Assembly (NCBI GenBank): GCA_016793585.1
Contig: JAEUJR010000893.1
Location: 1-12,547, forward strand
Source: Archangium sp.
GTDB lineage: Bacteria; Myxococcota; Myxococcia; Myxococcales; Myxococcaceae
Direction of reading: 5' to 3'
Length of the DNA: 12,547 bases
Shown piece after piece: positions 6,012 through 12,547 of the stretch. A model generated the notes under the pieces. It did no database searches, had not been told where the DNA came from, and saw only the letters and a program-made list of their open reading frames with translations. Every line of letters begins with the position of its first letter. Position 1 is the stretch's first letter. The position numbers and the translations under genes are program-made.

Positions 6012-8636
6012 TCACCCGCCCGGGTTGATGCCCGTGACGATGGTCGTCAGGTCGAGCCCGCCCGTGTACCCGTAGCTCACGTAGCTGTCGAAGCCGTACA
6101 CGGTGACGCCCGCGCCCGGCAGCGTCATCTGGCCGGGAATGGGAATGACGAGGATCGTGTGGGTGCCGACGGGCACCGGCACGTTCGCCACCCTGAACGG
6201 CGTGCTGCCCACCGCGGTGAACGCCGAGGCCTGCACCGCGTTGCCGTTCACCCGAACCTCTTGAACGCGCGACGAGTCGATGACCAGGCCGAGGTAGTTG
6301 TCGCTCGTGCCGGGCGCGGTCAGCACCGTGTACTGGCTGCGCCATTGCTCGATGGGCGGCAGCAGCACCAGCGAGGGATCTCCCTGTGCAGGCCGGGTCG
6401 TTCCCACCGGCGAGGTGGCGTTCTGGCTCGAGAAGATCTGCGCGACCTGCACCGGTTGATCGGCGGTGATGGTGAGGCTCGTGCGGGAGCGGAACTCGAC
6501 GAAGGTGCCACCGGCCAGCCGGCAGTTGTTCGCGGCCACCGAGGTGCCGGCGATGCAGCGGTTGGGGCTCAGCACGTCGCCCGCAGCAGGCGCCGGCGTC
6601 ACCGTCACCAGCGTTCCGTTCGGGCACGCGCTTGCCGGGCAGCCGGCGACGACCTTGTAGTAGTCGGGCCCGGCGTTCGCGGCCGGCGCCGGAGTGCCGT
6701 TCGTGAGCTTGAGCGGCGCCGTGCGCGCAGCGACGAAGTTCTTGCCCCACGTGACGAAGGGGAAGAGCTGCTCCTCGACGTGATCGCAGGCCGTCTGCAC
6801 GTAGCTGCGCATCGTGCACGCCGACCCACCGAAGACCGCGATGGGCTTGTCCGAGGTGACGATCGAGCCCGTGAGATCGTTGTCGGTGCGGCAGAGCAGG
6901 GGGCAGGCGGGCTGCAGGAAGCCGCCACACACGCCCTGACCCTGCGGGAAGGGGTTCGTCGCGCACTCGAGGTTCGCCGCCGCCGACGTGTCGACGGGGT
7001 TGTCGCTCGCAATCTGCAGCACGTCGTAGCTGTTCACCGTGAAGGTGCGCGTCGCGCCCTTGTCGATCGCCGTCACGCCCGGGCCTGCGCGGGTGCGGGC
7101 ATTGCTGCGCACGGTGACCTGCGTGTTGTCGGCCGTGCCGACGATGGTGAGCATGCCGTTGAAGGCGATGCTGGCCGCGCTCGAGGGGCTGCTCGTCGAC
7201 CGATCGAGAATGTGCTCGGGGGCGAGGCCCACGTAGCTGGTGCCCAGAATGTGGGCGGGCAGCAGCAGCGAGGCGTCGTTGCTGTACGAGAAGTGACGGC
7301 ACACCATGTTGTTGCAGGTCGGCCCGATCGTCTCGGGCACCGCCGCCTCGCACGAGGTGGGCGAGGTGCAGCTGCCGACGTCACGGAACGCCGCCAGCGG
7401 GTTGAACTGGTACACCGTGATCGGCCGCGTGCTGGTGATGCGGTAGCCGAAGCGCTTGAGGCCGCTCTGCGAGTTCGAGTCGAAGCTGTTCGCCGAGACG
7501 GGGTGATCGCCGACCGACTGCCACGGCACCCGAATCACCGCGAGGCCGCGCGTCATCGGGTCGAGGCGGCCGGGCACCGGCACCGTCTTCACCACCTGCA
7601 CCGAGTTGCTGAAGTGGCGCGAGATGGTGATGGTGGTGCTCAGCGTGGAGCGGTTGGTGACGACGAAGGCGAACTCGGAGTCGTTGTTGATCGCCCCCTG
7701 GCCCGTCAGCACGTTGCCCTTGAAGACGGCGGCGGTGATGGGGTTGTCGAGCACCGCCGTCCAGTACTCGCAGCCGAAGTAGCTCTTCTGGCGAACGGCA
7801 TCGCCGCACTCGTCAACGCAGGCGCCGTTCTGGCACTCCGCGGTGGGGCCGAGGCCGGGCACCGTGGTGCAGGTGGTGTTGTCCCAGCTGCCGGTCGCGT
7901 TGCAGGTCTGCTGCACCGCCGAGCCCATGCACTGCGACGAGCCGGGAATGCACTGGGGCGGGCGGCACGCCGAGGCGGCCCCGGTGCCAGTGCACTGCTG
8001 GGTGATGCAGGTGCCGTCGAAGTTGTCGCCGACGTTCACCCAGGTCGTCGAGAGGTTGAGCTGCGTGCGGCGCTGACACTCCTGAACGGCCTTGCCGTCG
8101 GGGCTGCAGCGGCGGTCGCCGGCCGTGCACTCGCGGCACTCGCCCATGGTGCACGTGGCCGTGCCCGCGCACATCACCGAGCGGAAGCCCGAGCCATTGC
8201 TCTCGCAGACCTCGAGATCGGTGGGCACAGCGCCGCACTTCGTCGCGTTGGGTCGGCAGGCAAGGCAGCGCTCGTTCGAGCAGAAGCCGTCGGGCACCGC
8301 GCACGTCATCTCGACCGCGAACCGGCCATCGGCCCCACACAGCTCGACTGCCGCACCATCGACGCTGCAGCGGCGGGCGCCTTCGGTGCAGGGGACGAAC
8401 ACCGACGCGTCGGGCTCGGGCAGCTTGGGCTCGCAGGTGGCCGAGAGCAGGTTGCAGCGCTCGCCGGCCGCACAGTCGCCGTCGCGGTGGCACACGAAAC
8501 GGCACTGGCCGTTGACGAGCGTCTCACGCTCCGCGCAGGCGGGGCCTCCGTCTTCGGGCGGGCGTTGAAGCACCTTCTCTTTGCAGCCAGCGAGAAGGAG
8601 CAGCAGGGCGAAGACGGCAGGAATGGAACGGCGCAT
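6012..8636 (-). CDS. Large Cys-rich surface lipoprotein with IgGFc-binding-like region
   Basis: An 874-residue protein. Residues 1-18 are a lipoprotein signal: basic MRR, a Leu-rich core, lipobox LAGC with lipidated Cys 18 followed by Lys, so no Asp inner-membrane retention signal. Residues 34-289 hold about 32 cysteines in tandem modules (C-x9-C-x11-C-x5/6-C-x4-C-x2-C, twice near perfectly, then two looser copies). From about 287 to the C-terminus it resembles the bacterial IgGFc-binding N-terminal-type domain: GCEYWTAVLDN 288-298, FAFVVTNRS 322-330, SNDASLLLP 452-460, DLTGSIVTSDKPIAVFGG 587-604, CDHVEEQLFPFVTWGKNF 617-634 and a second beta-rich part from about 755. Such proteins are common in myxobacteria; the name comes from a mucosal human protein and no antibody binding is implied. 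Likely outer-membrane or cell-surface, perhaps adhesive. GGAG (8646-8649) gives good ribosome-binding spacing. It follows the AglZ-like gene by 98 bp on the same strand. Confidence 0.88.
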   Translation of the reverse strand: MRRSIPAVFALLLLLAGCKEKVLQRPPEDGGPACAERETLVNGQCRFVCHRDGDCAAGERCNLLSATCEPKLPEPDASVFVPCTEGARRCSVDGAAVELCGADGRFAVEMTCAVPDGFCSNERCLACRPNATKCGAVPTDLEVCESNGSGFRSVMCAGTATCTMGECRECTAGDRRCSPDGKAVQECQRRTQLNLSTTWVNVGDNFDGTCITQQCTGTGAASACRPPQCIPGSSQCMGSAVQQTCNATGSWDNTTCTTVPGLGPTAECQNGACVDECGDAVRQKSYFGCEYWTAVLDNPITAAVFKGNVLTGQGAINNDSEFAFVVTNRSTLSTTITISRHFSNSVQVVKTVPVPGRLDPMTRGLAVIRVPWQSVGDHPVSANSFDSNSQSGLKRFGYRITSTRPITVYQFNPLAAFRDVGSCTSPTSCEAAVPETIGPTCNNMVCRHFSYSNDASLLLPAHILGTSYVGLAPEHILDRSTSSPSSAASIAFNGMLTIVGTADNTQVTVRSNARTRAGPGVTAIDKGATRTFTVNSYDVLQIASDNPVDTSAAANLECATNPFPQGQGVCGGFLQPACPLLCRTDNDLTGSIVTSDKPIAVFGGSACTMRSYVQTACDHVEEQLFPFVTWGKNFVAARTAPLKLTNGTPAPAANAGPDYYKVVAGCPASACPNGTLVTVTPAPAAGDVLSPNRCIAGTSVAANNCRLAGGTFVEFRSRTSLTITADQPVQVAQIFSSQNATSPVGTTRPAQGDPSLVLLPPIEQWRSQYTVLTAPGTSDNYLGLVIDSSRVQEVRVNGNAVQASAFTAVGSTPFRVANVPVPVGTHTILVIPIPGQMTLPGAGVTVYGFDSYVSYGYTGGLDLTTIVTGINPGG
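7806..8369 (-). repeat. Four tandem Cys-rich modules in the lipoprotein
   Basis: Modules begin at Cys 90, 134, 177 and 236. The first two share C-x9-C-x11-C-x5/6-C-x4-C-x2-C, with matching context such as RRCSVDGAAVELC and TKCGAVPTDLEVC. The third opens the same way (RRCSPDGKAVQEC) but has an enlarged loop (x22), and the fourth is C-x8-C-x10-C-x11-C-x4-C-x3-C. They probably form small disulfide-bonded knots that build a stalk between the lipid anchor and the IgGFc-binding-like head. Confidence 0.75.
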
Positions 8637-8645
8637 GCGGTGGCG

Positions 8646-8649
8646 CTCC
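8646..8649 (-). promoter_or_regulatory. Ribosome binding site of the lipoprotein gene
   Basis: GGAG on the minus strand, 9 bases before the ATG at 8636. It supports that start, which also gives a complete lipoprotein signal peptide. Confidence 0.6.
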
Positions 8650-8661
8650 AGGAGGCGGTCG

Positions 8662-8699
8662 GCTCAGGTGGCCTCCGGTCGTGCAGACCGGCCCTGAGC
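8662..8699 (-). terminator. Two-tier hairpin between the AglZ-like gene and the lipoprotein gene
   Basis: GCTCAGG (8662-8668) pairs with CCTGAGC (8693-8699), and inside it CCGGTC (8675-8680) pairs with GACCGG (8686-8691) around loop GTGCA; a 6-base bulge on one side faces one base on the other. It lies 35 bases past the AglZ-like stop and 25 before the lipoprotein start. There is no T-tract on either strand, so it may be a partial terminator, an RNA-processing site or an operator. Confidence 0.4.
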
Positions 8700-8734
8700 G
8701 GCTCGCCGTCCTACCTCACCTCACAGAAAAAGGG

Positions 8735-11700
8735 CTACTCGCCGAGCTTGTCGATGATGCTGGTGAAGTCGGCGTCGTCGTCCTTCGGGAGCTGGCCCAC
8801 GACCGTGCGCTCATCGGGCGGCGGCGCCTTCTTGGCGGGCGCGGCGGTGATGGCGACGGCAGGGCGGGCAGGCTGCGTCGCAGGGCGGGCCACGCCGGGA
8901 GGCGGGGCGGCAGGCCGGGCGACGGCGGGCGCGGGGCGCGTGGCCGCTTCGGGAATGGTGTTGACCTTCGTGGCCTCTTCGAACTCTTCGCCCAGCTGCG
9001 ACAGCGAGGCAGCCGATGACGGCCGCGACGCGTTGGGCATCGTCGTCTGGGGAATGCCTGCGGGCGGAGCCGGGCGCGCGGCGGGCGCGGCCGAGGTGGC
9101 AGCTCCACCGGCGGGCTTGTTCTTGTAGCGGGCCAGCTCGAGCTCGACGACCTTGAGCTGCTTCGACTTCTCCTGCACGGCCTCTTGCAGGCGCTTCACT
9201 TCCTGCGCCTTCACCTGCTCGCGGCGCTCGATCTCGGCCTTGTGCTTGACGTTCGCGTCGTCGAGCGACTTCTGGTGCAGCCCTTCGATCGTCTTCTTCT
9301 CGGCGATGGCGGCCTGCAGCTTGGCGGCGGCGTCGTTGGCTTTCTGCTCGGCCGCGGTGATCTTCGCCTGCAGCTCCTTGTCGGCGCGGGTGCGGGCGGC
9401 GTTGGCGCCCTCCATGGCCTGCTCGAGCTCGGCGACGCGGCGCTGGCGGGTGGCGAGCTGGCTCTGGGCCTCCTTGAGGCGCGTCTCCATCTCGGCGGCC
9501 TTGGTCTGCGACTCCTGCTGCACCTGCGCGATGCGGGCCTCGGCGCGCTGGAGCTTCTGCGCCATGTCGTCGTGCGCCTTCTTGGCGGCGGCCTTCTCCT
9601 GGTTGAGCGCGTTGCCGGCCTCCTGGAGCCGGGCGTTGGCCTGCTGCAGCTGCTGGCCGATCTGCGCCTTGACCTGATCGCGCTCGGCGACGGCGTGGCT
9701 GTGCGCTTCGGTGGCCTTCTCGAGCGCGGCGGAGCGCTCGGCGAGATCCTTCTTCGTGCCGTCGAGCTCGGCGGCGAGCGCCGCCTTCGACTGCGCCAGC
9801 TCGTCGGTCTTCTTCTTCGACTCGTCGAAGAGCGACTTCAGCTTGAGCTCGAGCTGCTTCGACAGCTCGGTCTTCGCAGTGACCTCGCGGGTGAGCGCGT
9901 CGACCTGCCGCACCTTCTCCTGCTGCTGGGTCGAGAGCTTGCGCAGCGTGTCGGCGAGCTCCTTCGACTTGGCGGCGACGTCGTTCTGCAGCAGCTCTTC
10001 GCGGCGCTGCGACTCCTCGGTGAGGGTCGCGATGCGATCCTCGAGGTTGGCGCGGGTGTCTTCGGCGTGGGCCAGCTTCGCGTTGAGCTGGGTGAGATCA
10101 GAGACGCGGGCGCCGAGCTCCTGCTTGGTGGCGGCGAGCTGCTCGGTGAGATCCTGCGCCTGCTCGCGAAGCTGCGCGAGCTCGTTCTCGAGCGTGCCGA
10201 CGCGCTCCTCGTAGTGCTTCTGGGTGTCGGCGAGCGCGCGCTTCTCGATGTCGAGCGACTTGGCGGTGTCGTCGAGGTTGGCGCGGGTGGCGGCGAGATC
10301 GACCTGGGTGCGCTCGAGCGTTCCAGCGAGCGTGTCGCGCTCGCCGGTGAGCTTCTCGATGGCCGCGGTGGTCTCACGATCGAGCTGCTGGTGGGCGGCG
10401 GCCTCGGCCTCGTAGTTGCCCTGCGCTTCCGAGAGGGCAGTCTTGAGCTGGCCGATCTCGCCCGACAGCGTCTCTTCGAGCTGGGCCTTGGCGGTCTCGG
10501 TCTGACGGAACAGGCCGGTGACGCGCTGAATCTCGTTGCGCGCCGAGACCACCTCACCCTGGCGCTCGTCGCGCTCCTTGCGGGTCTGCTCGAGGTCGAG
10601 CTGCGTGCGCTCGAGGGTGCCGGCGGTCTCTTCCTGCTCGCCCGTCTTCGCCTCGAGGGCGGCCTGCGTCTGGTTGAGGGTGTCCTGCGTCTGCAGGAGC
10701 GCCTTCTGCGTCTCGTCGAGCGAGGTGTTGAGGCCGGTGATCTGCTCGTCGCGCTCGGCGAGCGTGCTCTGGAGGCCGTCGATCTCCTGACCGCGAGACT
10801 CGAGCGTCTGCTTGAGCGCGCCGATCTCGCCATCGCGGTCGGCGACGGTCTGCTGCGAGGCGCTGAAGCGGCCCTCGAGATCGGCGATGCGGGTGTCGCG
10901 ATCGGAGACGTCGGCGTTGAGGCCGTCGATGCTCTTCTGCCGCGCCTCGAGCGTCTGGTTCAGCTCGGCGATGTGCGCGGTGTTGGCCTCGATGATGCCC
11001 TGGGCCTCTTGCAGCTGACCGCCGACGTCGCCCAGCTCGCCCTGCAGCTCGGCCTCGCGATCGGCGAGCGCCTGCTTGGCGGCTTCGACCTCGCCCTCGA
11101 GCTCGCCGATCTTCTCGAGCTTCTCCTGAATCTGCGACTGCAGCTCGGCTTCCTGGCGATCCTTGCGCTCGACGGTGTCGGCGAGCTCCTGCTCGAGCTG
11201 GCCGATGCGGCCGTCGCGCTCGGTGATCTTCTCGTTGAGGCTCTGCTCCGACTCGGCCTTCTCGGCGGTGAGCGCCTCGAGGCTGCTCTTGAGGCCGGCG
11301 ATCTCGCCTTCGAGCTCGCCGATCTTCTCGGCGGAGCGGGCGCGGGCGTCGGCCAGTTCACCCTCGAGGCGGGCGACTTCACCTTCACCCCGATCGCCGC
11401 GCTCGGTGGCGAGGCGCAGGTTGCTCTCGAGCTGCGAGACCGTGCCGTCGCGCTCGACCTGGTTCTTCTCGATCGTCTCCTGCAGCGCCTTGCCGATGCC
11501 TTCGTACTCGGCGTACTTCGCGTCGCGCTCGGCGACGGTGTCGTTCTGCAGCTTCGTCAGCGCCTCGAACTCGGCCTTGAGCGTGGCGAGCTCTTCGTTG
11601 CGCGCGGCGAGGGAGCCCTGCAGCTCCTTCTCCTTGACCTCGAACTCGAGCGTCGCGAGCTGGTAGTCCTTCTCGAGGCCCTCGTACTCCTTGCGCTGTG

Positions 11701-12547
11701 ACTCGAGCTCCGCGTTCTTCCGGTTGATCTCCTCTTCCCGGTTGTTGAGCTCCTTGCGCAGGCCATTGATGTCTTTCTCCTTGGCGGAGACGACCTCGAT
11801 GACCTCTTTCTCGCCGATGAACTTCTGCAGCAGCAGATCTTCGACCTGCCGGCCGTGCTCGCGCTCCTTCTCGACCAGCGTGTTCTGCGAGTCGTTGAGG
11901 CGACGGGTGAAGTCGTCGACCTGCATCTTCAGGCCCTGAATCTCGACGTCTTTCTCCGAGATTCGGTCTTCGACCGAGAGCAGCTCGCGTTCACGAACGG
12001 TCCAGATCTCCGAGAGCCGGGCGATCTGCGCCTCGCGGGTCTTCAGCTCGTCGCGGAGGATCTGGATCTTGGCCTCGGGCGTGCCGAGCATGTCGCGCCG
12101 CGGGGCGCTGCGACGAAGCTCTCGTGATTCGGCGAGCAGCTCGGCCTTGCGATCGGCGATCGACTGGAAGGCACGATCGAGGAACGCGCGATCTTCGTCG
12201 GTGAGCTGGCTGCGGCGTTCGCGGCGGGGCAGTTTGGGCGGGCCTCCGGCGCTCGTCTTGAGCGGGGGCGGGCCTCCCTGCGCGGGGATCTCCATCGTCG
12301 GCCCGGCGCCCGTGAGCGCGTTGTCGAGCGCCGCATCTTCTTCTTCGCTCGTCGACGACGGCCCGGTGGCGGTGGAAGGCGCGGTGGGCGGAGCGATGGT
12401 GGTGGTGAGCCGCGTCAGCTCACTCATCTCGAAGGGAATCGCGAGGTAGCCGTGCGCCGCGTTGGGCGAGGCCGCGTGCTGCTGCAGCGCCTCGATGCGC
12501 GACTCGCTCGACAGCAGAACCACCGGCAGGTTCTGCCCGAACTTGCC
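8735..12547 (-). CDS. aglZ: AglZ-like gliding-motility scaffold: pseudo-receiver plus giant coiled coil (5' end missing)
   Basis: At least 1270 residues; the reading frame is open to the window edge, so the true start is outside. The GTG at 12523 is an internal Val within LPVVLLSSESR. The first 50 visible residues are the C-terminal half of a receiver-like domain: beta-4 VVLLSSE, then beta-5/alpha-5 GYLAIPFEMSEL, where the usual Lys of the K-P-F motif is Ile. After a Ser/Thr/Pro linker (about 12400-12225), near-continuous heptad coiled coil runs from about 12211 to 9121 (some 1030 residues), then a Pro/Ala-rich tail (9118 to about 8785) and an acidic end DDDADFTSIIDKLGE. M. xanthus AglZ has this order (pseudo-receiver, long coiled coil, about 1395 residues), forms filaments, and scaffolds the MglA-dependent gliding complex with FrzCD. 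FrzS shares the order but is much shorter (about 530), so AglZ is the better fit. The family call rests on architecture and length, not on a sequence search. The stop is TAG. Confidence 0.75.
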   Translation of the reverse strand, partial: GKFGQNLPVVLLSSESRIEALQQHAASPNAAHGYLAIPFEMSELTRLTTTIAPPTAPSTATGPSSTSEEEDAALDNALTGAGPTMEIPAQGGPPPLKTSAGGPPKLPRRERRSQLTDEDRAFLDRAFQSIADRKAELLAESRELRRSAPRRDMLGTPEAKIQILRDELKTREAQIARLSEIWTVRERELLSVEDRISEKDVEIQGLKMQVDDFTRRLNDSQNTLVEKEREHGRQVEDLLLQKFIGEKEVIEVVSAKEKDINGLRKELNNREEEINRKNAELESQRKEYEGLEKDYQLATLEFEVKEKELQGSLAARNEELATLKAEFEALTKLQNDTVAERDAKYAEYEGIGKALQETIEKNQVERDGTVSQLESNLRLATERGDRGEGEVARLEGELADARARSAEKIGELEGEIAGLKSSLEALTAEKAESEQSLNEKITERDGRIGQLEQELADTVERKDRQEAELQSQIQEKLEKIGELEGEVEAAKQALADREAELQGELGDVGGQLQEAQGIIEANTAHIAELNQTLEARQKSIDGLNADVSDRDTRIADLEGRFSASQQTVADRDGEIGALKQTLESRGQEIDGLQSTLAERDEQITGLNTSLDETQKALLQTQDTLNQTQAALEAKTGEQEETAGTLERTQLDLEQTRKERDERQGEVVSARNEIQRVTGLFRQTETAKAQLEETLSGEIGQLKTALSEAQGNYEAEAAAHQQLDRETTAAIEKLTGERDTLAGTLERTQVDLAATRANLDDTAKSLDIEKRALADTQKHYEERVGTLENELAQLREQAQDLTEQLAATKQELGARVSDLTQLNAKLAHAEDTRANLEDRIATLTEESQRREELLQNDVAAKSKELADTLRKLSTQQQEKVRQVDALTREVTAKTELSKQLELKLKSLFDESKKKTDELAQSKAALAAELDGTKKDLAERSAALEKATEAHSHAVAERDQVKAQIGQQLQQANARLQEAGNALNQEKAAAKKAHDDMAQKLQRAEARIAQVQQESQTKAAEMETRLKEAQSQLATRQRRVAELEQAMEGANAARTRADKELQAKITAAEQKANDAAAKLQAAIAEKKTIEGLHQKSLDDANVKHKAEIERREQVKAQEVKRLQEAVQEKSKQLKVVELELARYKNKPAGGAATSAAPAARPAPPAGIPQTTMPNASRPSSAASLSQLGEEFEEATKVNTIPEAATRPAPAVARPAAPPPGVARPATQPARPAVAITAAPAKKAPPPDERTVVGQLPKDDDADFTSIIDKLGE
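10283..10666 (-). repeat. Internal coiled-coil duplication at 99-residue offset
   Basis: Two 29-residue segments of the AglZ-like protein (encoded at 10580-10666 and 10283-10369) share TGE, AGTLERTQ, then L or V, DL and TR at matching positions, about 60% identity by eye, exactly 99 residues apart. Flanking residues do not align, so this is a local segmental duplication or a selected repeated docking site. Confidence 0.6.
10577..10831 (-). repeat. Tandem 14-residue coiled-coil repeats
   Basis: Six consecutive 14-residue units in the AglZ-like rod have Ile/Ile/Ile/Leu/Leu/Leu at one fixed position and Leu at the position seven later in five of six (Gln in the fifth). Example units: EIGALKQTLESRGQ, EIDGLQSTLAERDE, QITGLNTSLDETQK. 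The period equals two heptads, or 42 bases in the DNA. Confidence 0.65.

Noticed and set aside
6011..6038. Small inverted repeat GTCAC...GTGAC near the YceI/lipoprotein stops
   Set aside because: Arms of only 4-5 bp in GC-rich DNA and lying within the lipoprotein coding end; expected by chance.
6159..9128. Plus-strand open frame of 989 codons
   Set aside because: It runs antisense across the lipoprotein gene, the intergenic gap and the end of the AglZ-like gene. Composition is His/Arg/Ala-rich shadow sequence with no recognisable motif.
9185..11701. Long plus-strand open frame (838 codons) antisense to the AglZ-like rod
   Set aside because: It is a Leu/Arg/Gly-rich mirror of Glu/Gln-rich coiled-coil codons (GAG/CAG read as CTC/CTG). 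It has no domain and overlaps a clear gene entirely; high third-position GC removes stops on the opposite strand.
8735..12523. Treating GTG 12523 as the true start of the AglZ-like gene
   Set aside because: The frame stays open to the window edge (GKFGQNLP precedes it) and the GTG lies inside a receiver beta-strand, so the gene is truncated by the window.
8735..12547. Identification as FrzS, SMC or another coiled-coil ATPase
   Set aside because: FrzS has the same order but is about 530 residues, far shorter. No Walker motifs or hinge are present, which excludes SMC/Rad50-type proteins.

Overview
The window looks like chromosomal DNA from a GC-rich gliding deltaproteobacterium of the Myxococcota, probably near the Myxococcaceae/Archangiaceae. 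This rests on three things: an AglZ-type pseudo-receiver plus giant coiled-coil gene, a Cys-rich lipoprotein ending in an IgGFc-binding-like region (a combination typical of myxobacteria), and very high GC at third codon positions, which creates long antisense shadow ORFs. The genus cannot be fixed from sequence alone.

Layout, left to right. (1) 16-1797, minus: a half-size ABC exporter ending inside a perfect 24-bp palindrome. (2) A 123-bp divergent intergenic region holding a 9-bp direct repeat and a hairpin next to a start codon. (3) 1921-4416, plus: two PilT-family ATPases 9 bp apart. The first carries an extra N-terminal helical domain and a Pro/Ala-rich linker; no other pilus genes are present. 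(4) 4420-5322, minus: a LysR-type regulator, tail to tail with the second ATPase (3 bp between stops) and divergent from (5) 5424-6008, plus: a YceI-family lipocalin-like protein. (6) 6012-8636, minus: an 874-residue lipoprotein with about 32 cysteines in its N-terminal third, then an IgGFc-binding-like region. (7) 8735 to the window edge, minus: a coiled-coil protein of at least 1270 residues whose visible N-terminus is the second half of a receiver-like domain. It is the best match here to AglZ, the adventurous-motility scaffold of Myxococcus xanthus. Its 5' end lies outside the window.

How they may work together. PilT-type ATPases power type IV pilus retraction (social motility). AglZ organises the focal-adhesion gliding machinery (adventurous motility). 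A large surface lipoprotein could serve cell-surface adhesion. Components related to both myxobacterial motility systems therefore lie within about 10 kb, but on different strands and in separate transcription units, so a joint role is inference. The ABC exporter and the LysR/YceI pair look like unrelated housekeeping or accessory neighbours.

No tRNA, rRNA, CRISPR array, insertion sequence, integrase or phage gene was seen. No stretch over 300 bases lacks a gene; the largest gaps are 123, 101 and 98 bp.
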